Source: Hortaea werneckii (Eukaryota; Ascomycota; Dothideomycetes; Mycosphaerellales; Teratosphaeriaceae). Taken from it: DNA of 64,000 bases. The notes beneath the pieces were generated by a model. That model saw only the letters and a program-made list of their open reading frames with translations. It was not told the DNA's origin and did no database searches. Position numbers and translations under genes: made by a program. Shown piece by piece: positions 20,342 through 32,049 of this stretch; within the stretch, counting starts at the first letter, position 1, and every line of letters starts with the position of its first letter. Location: positions 1-64,000 of the forward strand of contig JBAOKB010000110.1 of assembly GCA_037044905.1 (NCBI GenBank). Direction: 5' to 3'.

Positions 20342-21556
20342 GTATGTGGACGGGCAGGAGATGAGCGTTTGGATGGAAGAGAACCGGCAAAAACGGGTCA
20401 GGTGGTGGGCAAGGGAAAGGTCTCCTGCGGGCGTGCTAGACTGCAGCAACCGGCAGTGTGCGGGAGAAGCTATAGGGGCACCCCCTCATCTGGCTTCGAG
20501 CACCCCCTCCCTATATAGTGTATCGCGCCGCTTATAGTTTATTAGGAGGCAGATTCGTTTATAATAGTGAAAAAGAAAAAAAAATTATAAAATAGTTTGT
20601 ATATTTATCTATCGCTAGCCGCTTTAGACAAAGACTCGGTAGAAGAGTAAATAGCGTATTATATAGATACAAAGCCTTTAGAGGTAGTAGGAGATCCGTA
20701 TAGGTAGCTAAGGATAAGGGCGAGGGCGAGGGCGAGTAGATACGAATACATATATATACAAAATGCGCCCGACGCGTTTCGGAGATCTACAAAGTCTATC
20801 TCGTCTAGTACGAGACAGTGCGATACTAAGTAGAGTAGGGGGTGCTCGAAGCCAGATGAGGGGGTGCCCCTACAGTTTCTTAGTGTGCGGCTAGCGGGTT
20901 CCGCGCTAATGCAGGTCCCTTAGCACTAACTAAGCCGGTGTTTGAGCCAATCACCACGAGCTTAACCGGACGCTACCTACAGTACAGGATCTGAAAGCCA
21001 CTCGTGTTATCGCTTAGGTTTCGGGTATACATAACGACGTCTGTCGCAACGCCTGCTAGCCTTCAGTGACTGCGAGGCCAGAAGAAGGATGCCGGTAAGA
21101 AGACAGCCGTAACTCCTCCGCCGCCGACGCTAGATAGATCTACGAGGTGGTTAAGCGAGATTGATTGATTGGAGGCGGGAAGGCGCCCTCGGACCGAGCT
21201 CAGCGCCCCGCATTGCGTACCTGGGGCCCAAGCTCTGGGGACTAAGCCCCCCACCCTTGTTTCATAGTGACCCGTGATAATCAAAACAAACCAGGTAGGT
21301 ACCGTCCACGCAAGTCCAGTCCACTGCCGAGCACTTTCTCTGTAAAAGTTGGAGTCGAAGCTGCCTCCAGAATTGACTGTCCACAAACTACCACACGGTC
21401 GGGGTTGTATTCGTGGGAATGCACTGAACCATCACACATCAACAGCCCACCCCACTGATATCATCAACAAGATCAACTACCACAACAACAACTTCAGCGG
21501 ACTCTAGCTGTATCGATACCGATTATCGCAACGCGAATCTCATCGCACCAGGCACA
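20342..21556. other. Intergenic region containing the MITE
   Basis: 1.2 kb between the phosphoesterase start and the NTF2-like gene. The left part is mostly the inverted-repeat element 20475-20870. From 20873 to about 21060 there is non-coding sequence without clear similarity; the last 300 bases are a CA-rich leader for the NTF2-like gene. Confidence 0.7.
20475..20870. mobile_element. 396-bp MITE-like element with 34-bp perfect terminal inverted repeats and TA flanks
   Basis: The left end (20475-20508, beginning GGGGCACCCCCTCATCTGGC) is the exact reverse complement of the right end (20837-20870). TA dinucleotides flank both sides (20473-20474 and 20871-20872), as for Tc1/mariner-type insertions. 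The interior is AT-rich, includes short G-A-G repeats (GGGCGA x3 near 20727), and encodes no transposase. It is therefore a non-autonomous element, presumably moved by a transposase elsewhere in the genome. Insertion next to the phosphoesterase promoter may affect that gene. Confidence 0.85.
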
Positions 21557-23127
21557 ATGGCGAGCCTTTATGCCCACTTCCTCCAATCGCCCAACACCTC
21601 CCACCTTGCCGCCGATGCTTCCCTTGCCTACATCACAACCACTACCGAGATCAAGGAATCTACCGCCATCCTGAAGCATCTCCAGGCACAGGCGAAGCTC
21701 ATCGAGAAGAAGGAGGAAAAGGTCTTGAACACAATCGAAAGCCAGAATGGCCTAGCCCTCGAGACGCAAACAACCATCCAGTTCAAGATGGGCGGCGGCG
21801 CCTACTTGCCGGGCATGGACGAGAACCTGCTCGATGAGTGTGTCGTCACTTTCCCCATGACGCACATTGTGACGCTCGACGCCGAACAGAAGATCAAATC
21901 AGTCCGCCTGTACTGGGATCAAGGCACTATGCTTAAGCAGGTCGAGGCCATCGGCAAGACTGGTCGCAACTGGCCGATCCGAGATGGTAAGGCTCAGGTC
22001 GACGCCATCAGCAAGAGCATCAAGTCTGCCGGTCAGACCTCCTCGACCCCAGATGCCAACGGTAAGCCCAAGGGCCCTCACGATGTCATCATCAACCAGC
22101 ATAAGAAGCGCGAGAGCGTGAGTGCGACCCGCGACCCACATGCCAGTCTTTCCCTTTTCGCGCCACGCGACCCGAATGAGTCCGCGAGCGCGTACAGTGG
22201 CCCGACTTTGGCACCCCGACAGTCTGCGAAGCCCGTTGCACGAGACTTTGTCGACATTGCCGGCGACGAGCCCGAGGTCAACCCAGCCTCCAACGTGCGC
22301 AGCCCTTCTCCGACCAAATTCAAATCCGGTGCTGGCAAGAACTACCAAGCCAACAGGATCTTCGACGACGGGACCACTGACAACTCCTCCCGATCACCCG
22401 AGCGTAGGAAGAAGACTTATGACCAGAAGTACCAGCACTTTGACTTTGGCGACGGCGAAGACGCACCCGAGCCCAACCGGCCAACGAGCAAACGCGGCAA
22501 CCACAACCAAGCACAGTTCAGCTTTGAAGACTTTTCCACCCCACCAAAGGCCAGTGACAAGACTAGGAAGGATTACGAGCGTCACTGGGGTGCCGGTGTA
22601 GACGAGGTATGACCGATTCAAATCCTCCACACGAACAATGTCCCCACTCATTGACTCTTAATTTTCAGGACGACCCACCATCGCCCGCCAAGCGGCCTGT
22701 AGTCCACGCTTCCCGCCCAGACTCCGAACCCCAGTTCAAGATCGCCGACGAGTACACCCCCGACCAGAAACCCAAGTCCTCCTCCCGTCGCGCCGACGAC
22801 TTCGACGCCCACTACCCCATGGGCTCCGAATCCCCCGCCGCCGCTGCAGGCAAAGAAAACTCCCTTCCCACCACCAACCCCTCCAAGTCCGCGGGCAAAG
22901 TCCGCAGCGATCTGGAATCCCACTGGGGTTTCGGCACGCCCGAACCAGAGAAGAAAATCTACAAGACGGCGGGTGACGGTATGGGTGGGCGTCGCGACGG
23001 TGCGAGAATTTGGGGTATCGGTGATGAATCCGATCCTGAAGTCGATGCTGATGTGCGATCTACGGCTAGGAGTCGGAGCGGACGGCCGGCTACGCAGGCG
23101 CAGGCGGGAGCGGTTGCGGACTTTTAA
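21557..23127 (+). CDS. NTF2-like domain protein with C-terminal WGxG repeats
   Basis: Exon 1 is 21557-22606, intron 22607-22668 (62 nt, GTATGA...TTTTCAG), exon 2 is 22669-23127; 502 aa. The first about 160 residues look like an NTF2/SnoaL-like cone fold found in conserved fungal proteins (FPMTHIVTLDAEQKIKSVRLYWDQGTMLKQV). The remainder is disordered, rich in Ser/Pro/Asp, with three short repeats: HWGAG (343-347, after DYER), HWGFG (435-439, after DLES) and IWGIG (464-468), plus acidic FDFGDGED and FSFEDF patches. These look like short linear binding motifs. Function not known; I infer a scaffold or adaptor role only from this layout. Confidence 0.75.
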
Positions 23128-25295
23128 TGTCGAAGCCTTGCCGCCGAATACACCGTCTGTATCGGGATCCCTCAGTCGGGAGGGTTTGGAGCTGGAATGC
23201 GAGGATGATGATGATGATGATGAGAGGAGTCCCGCTCGAATCGATCCCGATTCTACGAAGTCGTCTCCTTCCGACGATGGAAAGTGTGAGCGGCGGAAGA
23301 GGAAGTGGACGGGTACCGTCGAGTGATTGAGATTCTTGGGATCAGGGAAAGCGGACACAGTGATTTGTTTCAGTTACTACCCCCTCGCATTCCTTCATGT
23401 TTGGCCCGCCTTTCTCCTCCACTGTCTGAGAATAAAGGGCGTACTTTCTATCCCCCACCGATGATGGAGTACGCACAGTTTAGGAGGATATGGATTGCTT
23501 TCCCCTCCTTTTCTATTGTTCGGGGATTATTGTTGCAAAGTGGAAGGGGGTCAGGGGGCAGCTGTGTGTGATTGGAAGGCAAAGAATGAGCGTTGGGGGG
23601 TTTTTGTCTCTGTTTCTCGTAGTGCATGCGCTATCATCAGCTTCTTAAGATTTCCCCCTTTTTCCCAGCGGTACTAGTACTTTTTCATCCCGAACGAAGG
23701 GGTTTTTTTGATGATGGGCTTGTGGGGGGGTTGGAATCGTATAGCGAACAGTCACTAGTAGTAGTGGTGCCTTCGTATCTTGTTTCCGGTCTCCTTAGGC
23801 GGAAGAAAGTAGAAGTTATTAGCAGCATTGCCAATGGGCCGGGCATATTATTATTAGGCTAGCAAACCGTTTTTTTGCTTGCGCTTCCTCCTTCCTTGTT
23901 GGTCTTTCGTTCTTAGAAAACGCTTCCCCGCTACCAAATAATACCTTCATCTATCTATCCTGCCTACGTTTCCCCTAGGTAGGTATACATATATATACTA
24001 TATACTAAATTACACACTAGTTTTTTTTTTTTTGTGGCCCCCTTTCTTATACTCGCTCTCTCTAACCCGTCGAGGGGCGTACTGTCTTCTCCCTTCCTTT
24101 CGCGCGGAACACATAACCCTCTGTTATAGCGTACTCGTTGTTCCACCCATTTCGCCGTAGGAGGACAGGTCTTGTATCCTATAGAAGTCCCTACCTATAC
24201 GTCATAACCCTAAGTATACGTCTTCGGCACCGGTTTCCTCTTTGGGACAGGAAATGTATCTCCTATCGCGTGCAAGATAACGTACCGATAAGAGAACTTT
24301 CCCGGTAAGAGGAGGGGAGTAGGAGACAGAGGGGGCAGGAGGTTTTTACCTTCTGGTTTTGGCTTTAGGGTTAAGTAGTCTTGGCCTATCTACATTTCCA
24401 ACCCTTCCGGTTCATTATTGCAAGGGCGGCCTTTCGCTTCTAGAATCCGAGAAGGGCATGATGCGATTAGTCCCGGCAACGACGCAAGTGGCACTGGGAG
24501 GAGTCGGGACTATGCTCATCTTATCTAAAGACAGGAACAGGACTTCATGCTATTGGAATTAGATAATGACGAAGGTTATCTACATTTGCGACACAAGCTT
24601 CTTTCCCCCTCGGATCTACACAGCAATCATTCAACTCAGCTTTAACCCAAGCCATCCAGACGCCCGATTTCCAAAGTCCACGGCCAAGCAATCTCGGCCA
24701 AGATCTGGCCCACGCCCACGCCCACGCCCTATCCCGGCCCAGGGGAGGGGGATTCGTTGGACGCGAGAAGTGCGCTTATCAGTGCATGATAGATATGCAA
24801 TGCATACACTTCGCCCCCCTTCATGCAAGTACTCTGGCAGACCCCCCGTCATGGCCCATTGGGGGCTGGAACTTCCTGTTGTAGTAGTAGTACAGGGCTG
24901 GCTGGATCAGAGCGAAGCGGAGCTGTGCATGAGGTGGGTGGGTGTGTGGAAAATGGGGTAGGTACATGAGGGAGAGATATGTAGTCCTTTCTGCTCTGGT
25001 CTCACTTTTTCAGCTCGTGAAGGATTGAAAAGAGGCTGGGATTTTTTTTGGGTGGGCTATCAGGCTGTGAGACTGCTCTAGTCCTTCTTAATTTCTTCCT
25101 CGTTCTCCTTCGAAAGGAAAAAGCATTTTCGACGTTGACTCGTGGGGGGGGGGGGGAGAGAAAGCTGTCTACTTCTACTATTCCGCCCTCGTCTTTCGAG
25201 CCGGCGAACATACTTCCTCGAAACGAGCGTTGCAGTATCCCCCCCTTCCCTTCCCTCCACCCGTCAAAACCCGGACGACTAGAAGAAAAAGAACA
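23128..25295. other. Long intergenic region (2.2 kb)
   Basis: Non-coding by inspection: frames are short and repetitive. Contents: a T-rich 3' UTR-like segment to about 24050 with a run of T near 24020; CCTAGGTAGGTA-type sequence near 23976; a CCCACG tandem (about 24712-24730); and a pyrimidine-rich leader with a G run near 25143-25157 before the permease start. No transposon ends or RNA gene found. Confidence 0.6.
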
Positions 25296-27305
25296 ATGGC
25301 AAAACACCAAACCAACAGCACCGTCGCCACCACCTCCTCTCCCTCCTCAGCACCCCACCACCGCCCCAGCGTAGAGCAAGAACCCGTCACCTCGATCCTC
25401 CGCGACGGCGACATCCCCCTCAACACCTCCTCCCTGGAATGGAACCCAGACGAAGAAGTCCTCGCGGCACTAGGCTACAAACCCGAATTCAAACGGGAAT
25501 TCAGCCTGTGGAGCACCTTCTGCGTCTCCTTCGCCGTGCTCGGCCTGCTGCCCAGCTTCGGCACGACCCTTTACTACGGGATGGGGTACGCGGGGACGGC
25601 GGGGATGACGTGGGGATGGTTGGTCGCGATGGTGGGGATCCAGGCCGTGGCGGCTAGCATGGCGGAGTTGTGCTCGTCGATGCCGACGTCGGGGGGATTG
25701 TACTATGCTTCGGCGGTTCTGGCGCCGGAGGGTTGGGGACCTTTCGCGGCGTGGGTTACGGGGTGGTCGAATTGGTTGGCGCAGATTACGGGCGCGCCGT
25801 CGGTCAATTATGGGACTGCGGCTATGATTCTTGCTTCGGCCAGTATTCGGAATCCAGAGTATGTGCCCACGCAGTATCAGACGTTCTTGTTGACCGTGTG
25901 CTTGATGTGGGTTCATGGGGCTATGGCGTCGTTGCCTACGCGGTGGATTGCCAGGGTGAATAGTGCGGGATCGACGTTTAATATGGTTGCGTTGGTTATC
26001 GTGTTGATTCTTATCCCCGCTGCGTGTGATCGGACGGCGTATGGATTGGCGAAGTTCAACCCTTCCAGTGCCGTGTGGGGGGATGTCTATGATGGGACGA
26101 GCTTCCCGGATGGGATTTCCATCTTGATGAGCTTTATCGGTGAGTTTTACCATGTCGGCTGACAACATCAGTCTCGAAACCCCATTTCTTGAATATCTCT
26201 AACCTGGCATCAAAAGGGGTCATCTGGACCATGTCCGGCTACGACTCCCCGTTCCACCTAGCGGAGGAATGCAGCAATGCCAACATCGCCAGCCCCCGAG
26301 CCATCTTCCTAACAAGTGCTGTCGGCGGCACGCTGGGTTGGTTCCTCCAGCTCGTAGTCGCCTACACAGTTGTCGACATCGGCGCAGCGCTCAATAGCAA
26401 TCTCGGCCAGCCCTTCGCAGCGTACCTGACGCAGATCCTACCACAGAAGATAGTCCTTGCCGTCCTTTCTCTCACTATCATTGCGGGGTTCGCAATGGGA
26501 CAGGGCTGCATGATTGCTGCATCTCGAGTAACCGTACGTCTTGCACAGCCTCGCGTGAAGCCCGCCAATTTCAAACAATCATATGGCTAACTTCGGGAAC
26601 AGTTTGCCTATGCCCGCGATGGATGTTTCCCCTTCTCCAACATCTGGAAGCACGTCAACACCCGCACCCGCACCCCTGTCAACGCAGTTTGGTTCAACAA
26701 CGTCATTGGGTGTCTGATGCTACTGCTCATCTTCGGCGGCGAGCTCGCCATCGGTGCCCTATTCAGCATCGGCGCCACGGCCGCTTTCGTCGCCTTCACC
26801 ACCCCTATCGTAAGTCCCCTGCCTAAGCTGCCCTCCACGGACCAGATGCAGATCAACCCTAACGCTGTGCTCGCAGTTCATCCGCGTCTTCTTCGTCGGC
26901 AACCGCTTCAGACCGGGTCCCTGGAATCTCGGCCGCTTCTCCATGCCCATTGGCGCTGTGGCTTCAGCCTTCGTAGCCTTGATGGTCCCCATCCTCTCCT
27001 TCCCCTCCGTGAAAGGCCGAGATCTCACCGAGGCAAACATGAACTGGACGTGCGTCGTGTACGGCGGCCCCATGTGTTTGATCCTCATCTGGTGGGTCGT
27101 GAGCGCGCGGAAGTGGTTCAAGGGACCCAAGGTTAACCTTGAACACCTTATGCATGGCCGTGAAGGCGGGGGACATCAGGTTATCGAGGGGAAAGATGTC
27201 TCGGGCGATCAGAGTAGGACGAGTAATCAGGACGAGGTAGCGGGGAGTTCGCCGGGCAAGCGGGGTGTGGGGGAGGTGAAAGAAGCTAGTTCTTTAGGAT
27301 CGTGA
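25296..27305 (+). CDS. APC-superfamily amino acid / GABA / choline-type permease
   Basis: Plasma-membrane permease of the fungal ACT group (Uga4/Hnm1-like). Exons: 25296-26139, 26217-26533, 26603-26809, 26877-27305; introns of 77, 69 and 67 nt with normal signals. 598 aa. The frame is open upstream to 25230 but the ATG at 25296 (MAKHQTNST) fits. Landmarks: EFSLWSTFCVSFAVLGLLPSFG, the APC helix-1 unwound segment; MAELCSSMPTSGGLYYW-like sequence in helix 3; SGYDSPFHLAEECSNA between helices 6 and 7. About twelve hydrophobic helices. The C-terminal tail of about 70 residues is hydrophilic. The substrate (GABA, choline or another amine) cannot be settled. Confidence 0.9.
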
Positions 27306-27337
27306 AACTTCTCATATCTCGTTATCAAAGCGCGCGC

Positions 27338-28786
27338 TCAGTAATAGCTAGTACTTGTCCCGCTCCTGACGTACTCGCCACCCGTGCCGGGGAAAGCTCC
27401 AATCGGATCTGAGGTTCGGCTTTCGAATCCCTCGTCGGCATCACTGTCCGGTTCTTCGCCGCGGAACGCAGCTTCGTCGGGTTCGGGAGGCGCTCGCATC
27501 TGAGCCAGAGTACCAGCGTCTAGCGCAGGTGGCGTATAAGGCTGCGGCGAATGATACTCCCTGCCCGATGGCATACTAGCCAGTAAGGGCTCGTAAGGCG
27601 GGACCAATTGCACATTGATCGTGCTATTCTCCTTGTCCCATTTCGCCTCCAACATCTCAACGACCCGAGCTTCCTCGAGCCGTCCGGCATCCATCCCCCA
27701 CTCGCCACTCTTCTCCACCTTCCGATCTTCCCGTTTCTCCTGCCACGTCTGCTTCAGCCCTCGCAGGCCCTTTCGCTTCCCGTCATCCAACTCGACAGAA
27801 AGACCTAATTCCTTCTTCGCCCCTTTCAACCACGCCAGTCCTTCGCCCGTCTTCCCCGATAACTCCGCATCGACAGCCAGAAACCGCGCCGCCTTGCCCC
27901 GCGCAGTCTTGCGGAGATCCGATGCAAACTTGACCAGATCCTCGTCCACTTTCCCCGCCGCGGAGCCGCTTTTCGCAAGCAACCCGTACGCCTGGCCGGC
28001 ATGTTCGGCCGCTGCGAGCGAAATCCGCGCGAAGAGATGCGCCCGCACTTTCGGAATGCTGGGGGCCTTGTACATCCAGTCCTTGTTGTTCTCGTTCCGG
28101 TCGTCGGCCACGGCTGCGGCGTAAGGGTCGTCCTTGGATACTACGATTAGCGTGGCTTCGGCCAGAGCCAAAGCGGCTAGACCGGAGATGGTGGAGAGTT
28201 GGATGTCGATTGGTGCATTCCTGGCTGCGGCGACGGATGGGAGGGATGCGAGATGCGTGTGGATGCTGTGTGCCTCGAGGAGATGTTTCATGGCTGTGCT
28301 CACGGCCGCGGTTCGTTGCTCGGCTGCAAGCACGGTTGCTTCGAACAGCATGCGGAGTTGCACCCGTGCGAGAAGGAAATGTACATAGCCCAGTGTCGAC
28401 ATGGTAAAGGCCAGCTCATGGTGTAAGCCGACTAGTTTGGTCCGTGGAGGTTCGCGGCCAGGTGAAGTGGCAGATAGAGTCGTCCGCCATTCGACTTCCA
28501 TTGGTTTCTTCACTCCCAAGTCAACGCGCTCGATCCCGACATCCCCAAAGCCAGCTGCTGCATTGAGCGCGGCTAGGTACGGTAAGTAGTTAACCACGGC
28601 ATCCTGGACAGTCGACAAATGAGCCGTCTGCTCTCGAGCCGAGAGGCGTTTGTGCTTCTTGAGAGCATCCTTCAGAACACTACGCTTGGTCGTCGCCACC
28701 AGCGGAAGAGAAGGGTGCGTAGCACTCTCGAAACAATCCGTGAGCAGCACCGAGCTCGTTGTCGGGAGGGTAAAAGGAAACGGCAT
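27338..28786 (-). CDS. palC: pH-response regulator PalC (BRO1 domain)
   Basis: Component of the fungal Pal/Rim ambient-pH pathway; PalC bridges the alkaline-pH sensor complex to ESCRT-III (Vps32) at plasma-membrane foci, leading to PacC processing. Single exon, 482 aa, the expected length. The N-terminus MPFPFTLPTTSSV is characteristic, followed by a BRO1-type helical domain with LKKHKRLSAREQ and LVGLHHELAFTMSTLGYVHFLLAR. The C-terminal tail is acidic and Ser-rich. ATG 28786. The downstream end converges with the permease with only 32 bases between the stops. Confidence 0.93.
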   Translation of the reverse strand: MPFPFTLPTTSSVLLTDCFESATHPSLPLVATTKRSVLKDALKKHKRLSAREQTAHLSTVQDAVVNYLPYLAALNAAAGFGDVGIERVDLGVKKPMEVEWRTTLSATSPGREPPRTKLVGLHHELAFTMSTLGYVHFLLARVQLRMLFEATVLAAEQRTAAVSTAMKHLLEAHSIHTHLASLPSVAAARNAPIDIQLSTISGLAALALAEATLIVVSKDDPYAAAVADDRNENNKDWMYKAPSIPKVRAHLFARISLAAAEHAGQAYGLLAKSGSAAGKVDEDLVKFASDLRKTARGKAARFLAVDAELSGKTGEGLAWLKGAKKELGLSVELDDGKRKGLRGLKQTWQEKREDRKVEKSGEWGMDAGRLEEARVVEMLEAKWDKENSTINVQLVPPYEPLLASMPSGREYHSPQPYTPPALDAGTLAQMRAPPEPDEAAFRGEEPDSDADEGFESRTSDPIGAFPGTGGEYVRSGTSTSYY

Positions 28787-29365
28787 GTTTTATTAGTGAT
28801 GATGGGGGGATGAATTGATGCGGGCACGAATCGAAGCGGCGGCGTTGATCCCACGTCACTTGTGGCCAACACATTTGACATCGAGTATAGAGCATTCACT
28901 TTGAAATCGCCAACTCACCTGCTACCACAGACGGCAATCGCTCTAATTTACAGCATGAAATATTTGAGTAGACTACAATGCTCATCATGCAAGCAATACG
29001 AGTGCAAACTCACGGGTCCCCGAAGTGCAGTCCGAACTCATTGTAGGACACTTTCCGACTAACAATACCACCACATACCCATTTACAATTCTCATCAGCC
29101 CTTTTTGGCTCCCTACGCTACTGTATAGCACCTTTGGCGCAGCAATGCTTCCATCTCTAGCGACAATCTAGCAATGAGATTCGTTCAAATCTTCCACAAC
29201 TCTGACAAGTAAGTCCCGATTGTAGTTTCCCAACTCGTTGGAAAGTAATTCAGTCTAACCTCAATCATTTTTTCCATGGTAGCAAGCAAGCACAGACAGT
29301 GGTAGGAAAGTGGAGCAAATCCCATGTTTCACCATCACCCAACCCATCTAATCACTCATCCATCA
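28787..29365. other. Intergenic region
   Basis: 579 bases between the palC start and the stop of the next gene on the same strand. It holds the palC promoter and the other gene's 3' UTR. No gene or repeat seen. Confidence 0.6.
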
Positions 29366-30589
29366 TCACCCATCCTCCCCATCCTCATCATCCAACAAAC
29401 ATAGCACACTCAGCTCTCTCCTAACCACCTCCTCAAACTCCCCCCGCTTCATCCCCGCGCTCCGCGCCAGCCGGAAGAGACTCTTGATATCCGTACTAAT
29501 ATGCTGCTTAATCGCTCTTTGTGCGCTTTCGTTTCCTGCCCCTCCTCCGCCGCCTCTCCCCATGGCTTCAGCTTCCTGCTCCAGTCGCCCCACATGACTC
29601 TCTCTGCTGCCACTGGAGGAGCCCGGGGAGAGCGGCCGCGGCATCTCGAGGGAGCGGTCGAGGGAGGCGAGGGCCGAATCATGGGGTTTATTCGAAGCTT
29701 GGTCCTTTGATGTTGATGGATTGAGATTCGGCGGGATCGTCCCCGACGTCTCCAAGTGTCGGGCTTGAGCGCGGAGGAGCGCGTCCCCTGTTAGTGTCGA
29801 GTCGCTGGTCAGGGCCGGGTTGTCTTCGTCTGGGTCGTGGGTGTCGAGCGCCGGTTGCACTTCGCCGTAGCGCGAGAAGTACTCGGTTTCGGATTGGGTG
29901 CGGCCGCGGGTTGTTGAGGTAGAGTTTTGTGCGGGGACTGGGGATGGGTTTTGGCCGGGGGTTTGCGAGGGGGTGCGGTCGTATGCGTTCCAGTAATCGT
30001 CGTCGTCGTCGTCATCGTCTGCTTCATCGGGGACTGAGAGGTTAGGGTGGCCGTTGGTTGCTTGAGGGGCGCTGGTGGTCGAGCGGGTTTGGGCGGCATC
30101 GTTGGCTTCGGAGGCAGTGTCGAACCATGGTGTCCCATCGTCCAAGTCCTCGAGACATCGTAGTTCGGTCAACTTCCATCCCGGACCCGTACCGCCGTGC
30201 TCATCGTTCTCACACCAGACGTAGATGGGCAGCAGGTCAAACTGTTCGACTTCCAGCCTAGCTTGTAGGGTCTCCTGATCTAACCTCCTGTACTTCGCCG
30301 GCCGCACGTCTTCGAATTCAATCTCGCCCGAGACCGGATGCGGCTCGACCTGGATCCTCTCGACCGTGGCGGGGAGCTTGGCGGCTCGTTCCCTGTCCCA
30401 TGATAACAGCGGGAGCCAGCCGTCGTTGCCGGAGCTGATGTAGTTGAGCTTCTGTCGGAGTACTGGGGCGAGCAGCGGAAGGAGTGCGGGCGGTGGTCGA
30501 GGAGCGAGGAAGGCAGTGGGTAGGCAGGCAAGCAACGGCGGGAGTAGTTCGCGGGAATTGGGCTGCGGCGGGAGATGCATGGTGGACAT
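29366..30589 (-). CDS. Conserved-looking fungal protein of unknown function
   Basis: 407 aa, single exon, ATG 30589. The N-terminal half is ordered: a Leu/Pro-rich start (PPLLACLPTAFLAPRPPPALLPLLAPVLRQKL), then WLPLLSWDRERAAKL and LLPIYVWCENDEH. A middle acidic run (DEADDDDDDDDYWNAYDRTP) and a long disordered Ser/Thr/Pro stretch lead to a helical C-terminus with IKQHISTDIKSLFRLARSAGMKRGEFEEVVRRELS. I have the impression of an ascomycete-conserved protein but cannot name a family. Acidic-disordered-helical layout suggests a nuclear or cytosolic adaptor; this is inference. Confidence 0.75.
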   Translation of the reverse strand: MSTMHLPPQPNSRELLPPLLACLPTAFLAPRPPPALLPLLAPVLRQKLNYISSGNDGWLPLLSWDRERAAKLPATVERIQVEPHPVSGEIEFEDVRPAKYRRLDQETLQARLEVEQFDLLPIYVWCENDEHGGTGPGWKLTELRCLEDLDDGTPWFDTASEANDAAQTRSTTSAPQATNGHPNLSVPDEADDDDDDDDYWNAYDRTPSQTPGQNPSPVPAQNSTSTTRGRTQSETEYFSRYGEVQPALDTHDPDEDNPALTSDSTLTGDALLRAQARHLETSGTIPPNLNPSTSKDQASNKPHDSALASLDRSLEMPRPLSPGSSSGSRESHVGRLEQEAEAMGRGGGGGAGNESAQRAIKQHISTDIKSLFRLARSAGMKRGEFEEVVRRELSVLCLLDDEDGEDG

Positions 30590-32049
30590 GGAGAATTCAC
30601 TGGTGGGTTGGTGTGGTCGAGGGCGCTTGGAAAGGACTGCTTTCTTTGTATACTACCTCGAAGGTATTCCTCTTGTACGACTACCTCCCAGTGCACGGCT
30701 AAGGTGACCTAACAGGCCGGCGGGTTAATGGAAGCTAGGAGAGGTAGGTGGGTCAAGAGGTGCATTGATCTAATGTGCAGTTTTGCCGCCTCTGCTGGCT
30801 GCGAGATGATGGGGAGGCTATGAAATATTGATGAGAGCAGACAGTAGCAATCACTTACGCACTCCCTTATTTGCACCGTGTTTCTCTAAGCTACCTGAGC
30901 TGCTGTCACGCGGTGGGACAGCTTCACAGGTGGGCGGGTGGCACATATGGTCTGGATCTGGAACAGGAACCTTTGTCGCGGCGACTACTAGTTGACTGGA
31001 TTGCCTCCGACCGCCGACGAAATGACGTGCAGTGGGCGGACGAAGGGAAAGCTTGGTGCTTTACTGCTGCCCGGCCCATCGCGTCGGCAATCGGCTTCTG
31101 CCCGTCGTCCCACAACTTCTTCCATCCGTAGGTTGCGTAGAGGAGGTGTCTGTGCTCGTCCTTCACAACAACACCATCGCTAGTCTTCTATCGACTGCCT
31201 CCTGTCTCCACCATACCGTCTTCATACCAGAGCGGGTCCAAGTCAGAAGCAAACTCCTCGCGCAAAGAGAGAAAAATAGAAACCATCGCTTCCGCCCCTG
31301 AAGACTCATTTACACGGCTTGGCTTTCCTCGCTTACCGCCCAAGCCGTTTCACCTCCAAAAGCAGTGTTTCAGACCTCGTCTCTTCAGCGGGAGAGTGAG
31401 AGACAGAGATGTCACCCCGCCCCAACATGAACTCCAGGCTCGCGCGGTTTCAGACAAGTCGATCGTGTTCGCCTCTTCGAGCCTCTCCATACATAGCGAG
31501 ACTGACACGCTCAGACACGGGGAACTGACACGGGACCCGTGCGTCTGCGACTGCGAGTCCCCCCTGTTCCATGTACAGCGGTCGGTGTAGCATCGTGGAG
31601 CATCGTGGAGCAACCAGTGCCAAAGCCAAGCGGGAGCCATGTGCCCTCGAACCGAAAGCGCCGTACCAAAATCGCCCCCCATTTTAGGGACGCTGCCGGT
31701 AAACGAGGCTAGGCGCGCTCTTGGGATACTTTACGGCTTTACTTTGGATTTTGTCTAGTCGGGGGTTGAGATGTTTTGGATTTGCCTTCACTATTGGGGA
31801 CTCACCTCCGTAAACGATAAGGTAGGTCGGTGGACATTCCCTAAAGTCTCTCTCTTGTTCGTACGTCTCACGAGACACTTTTTTCTTAGTCCTCTCCTTC
31901 ACGACAATATACGCTCGCTTTATCTTCTTGTTTTGGTTCTTCTCGTACAGTCAATCTTTCCTATCGCTGCTGGACAGCTTCTTTAATCCCATTCTCAAAG
32001 GGACCCTACCCTGCCCGTGGAGCAGAACTATCCCCTCACCAGCACAACA
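30590..32049. other. Intergenic region
   Basis: 1.46 kb between two divergent genes. It contains a short tandem (CATCGTGGAG twice, about 31593-31612) and an A/G- then T-rich leader before the subtilase. A minus-strand frame at 30924-31166 starts with a protein-like segment but lacks support. No transposon ends seen. Confidence 0.55.

Noticed and set aside
20342..20449. N-terminal extension of the phosphoesterase
   Set aside because: The open frame there starts with TTG and has no ATG before 20341; sequence unlike the family.
20509..20836. Transposase remnant in the MITE interior
   Set aside because: Interior is AT-rich and full of stops in all frames; no catalytic motif found.
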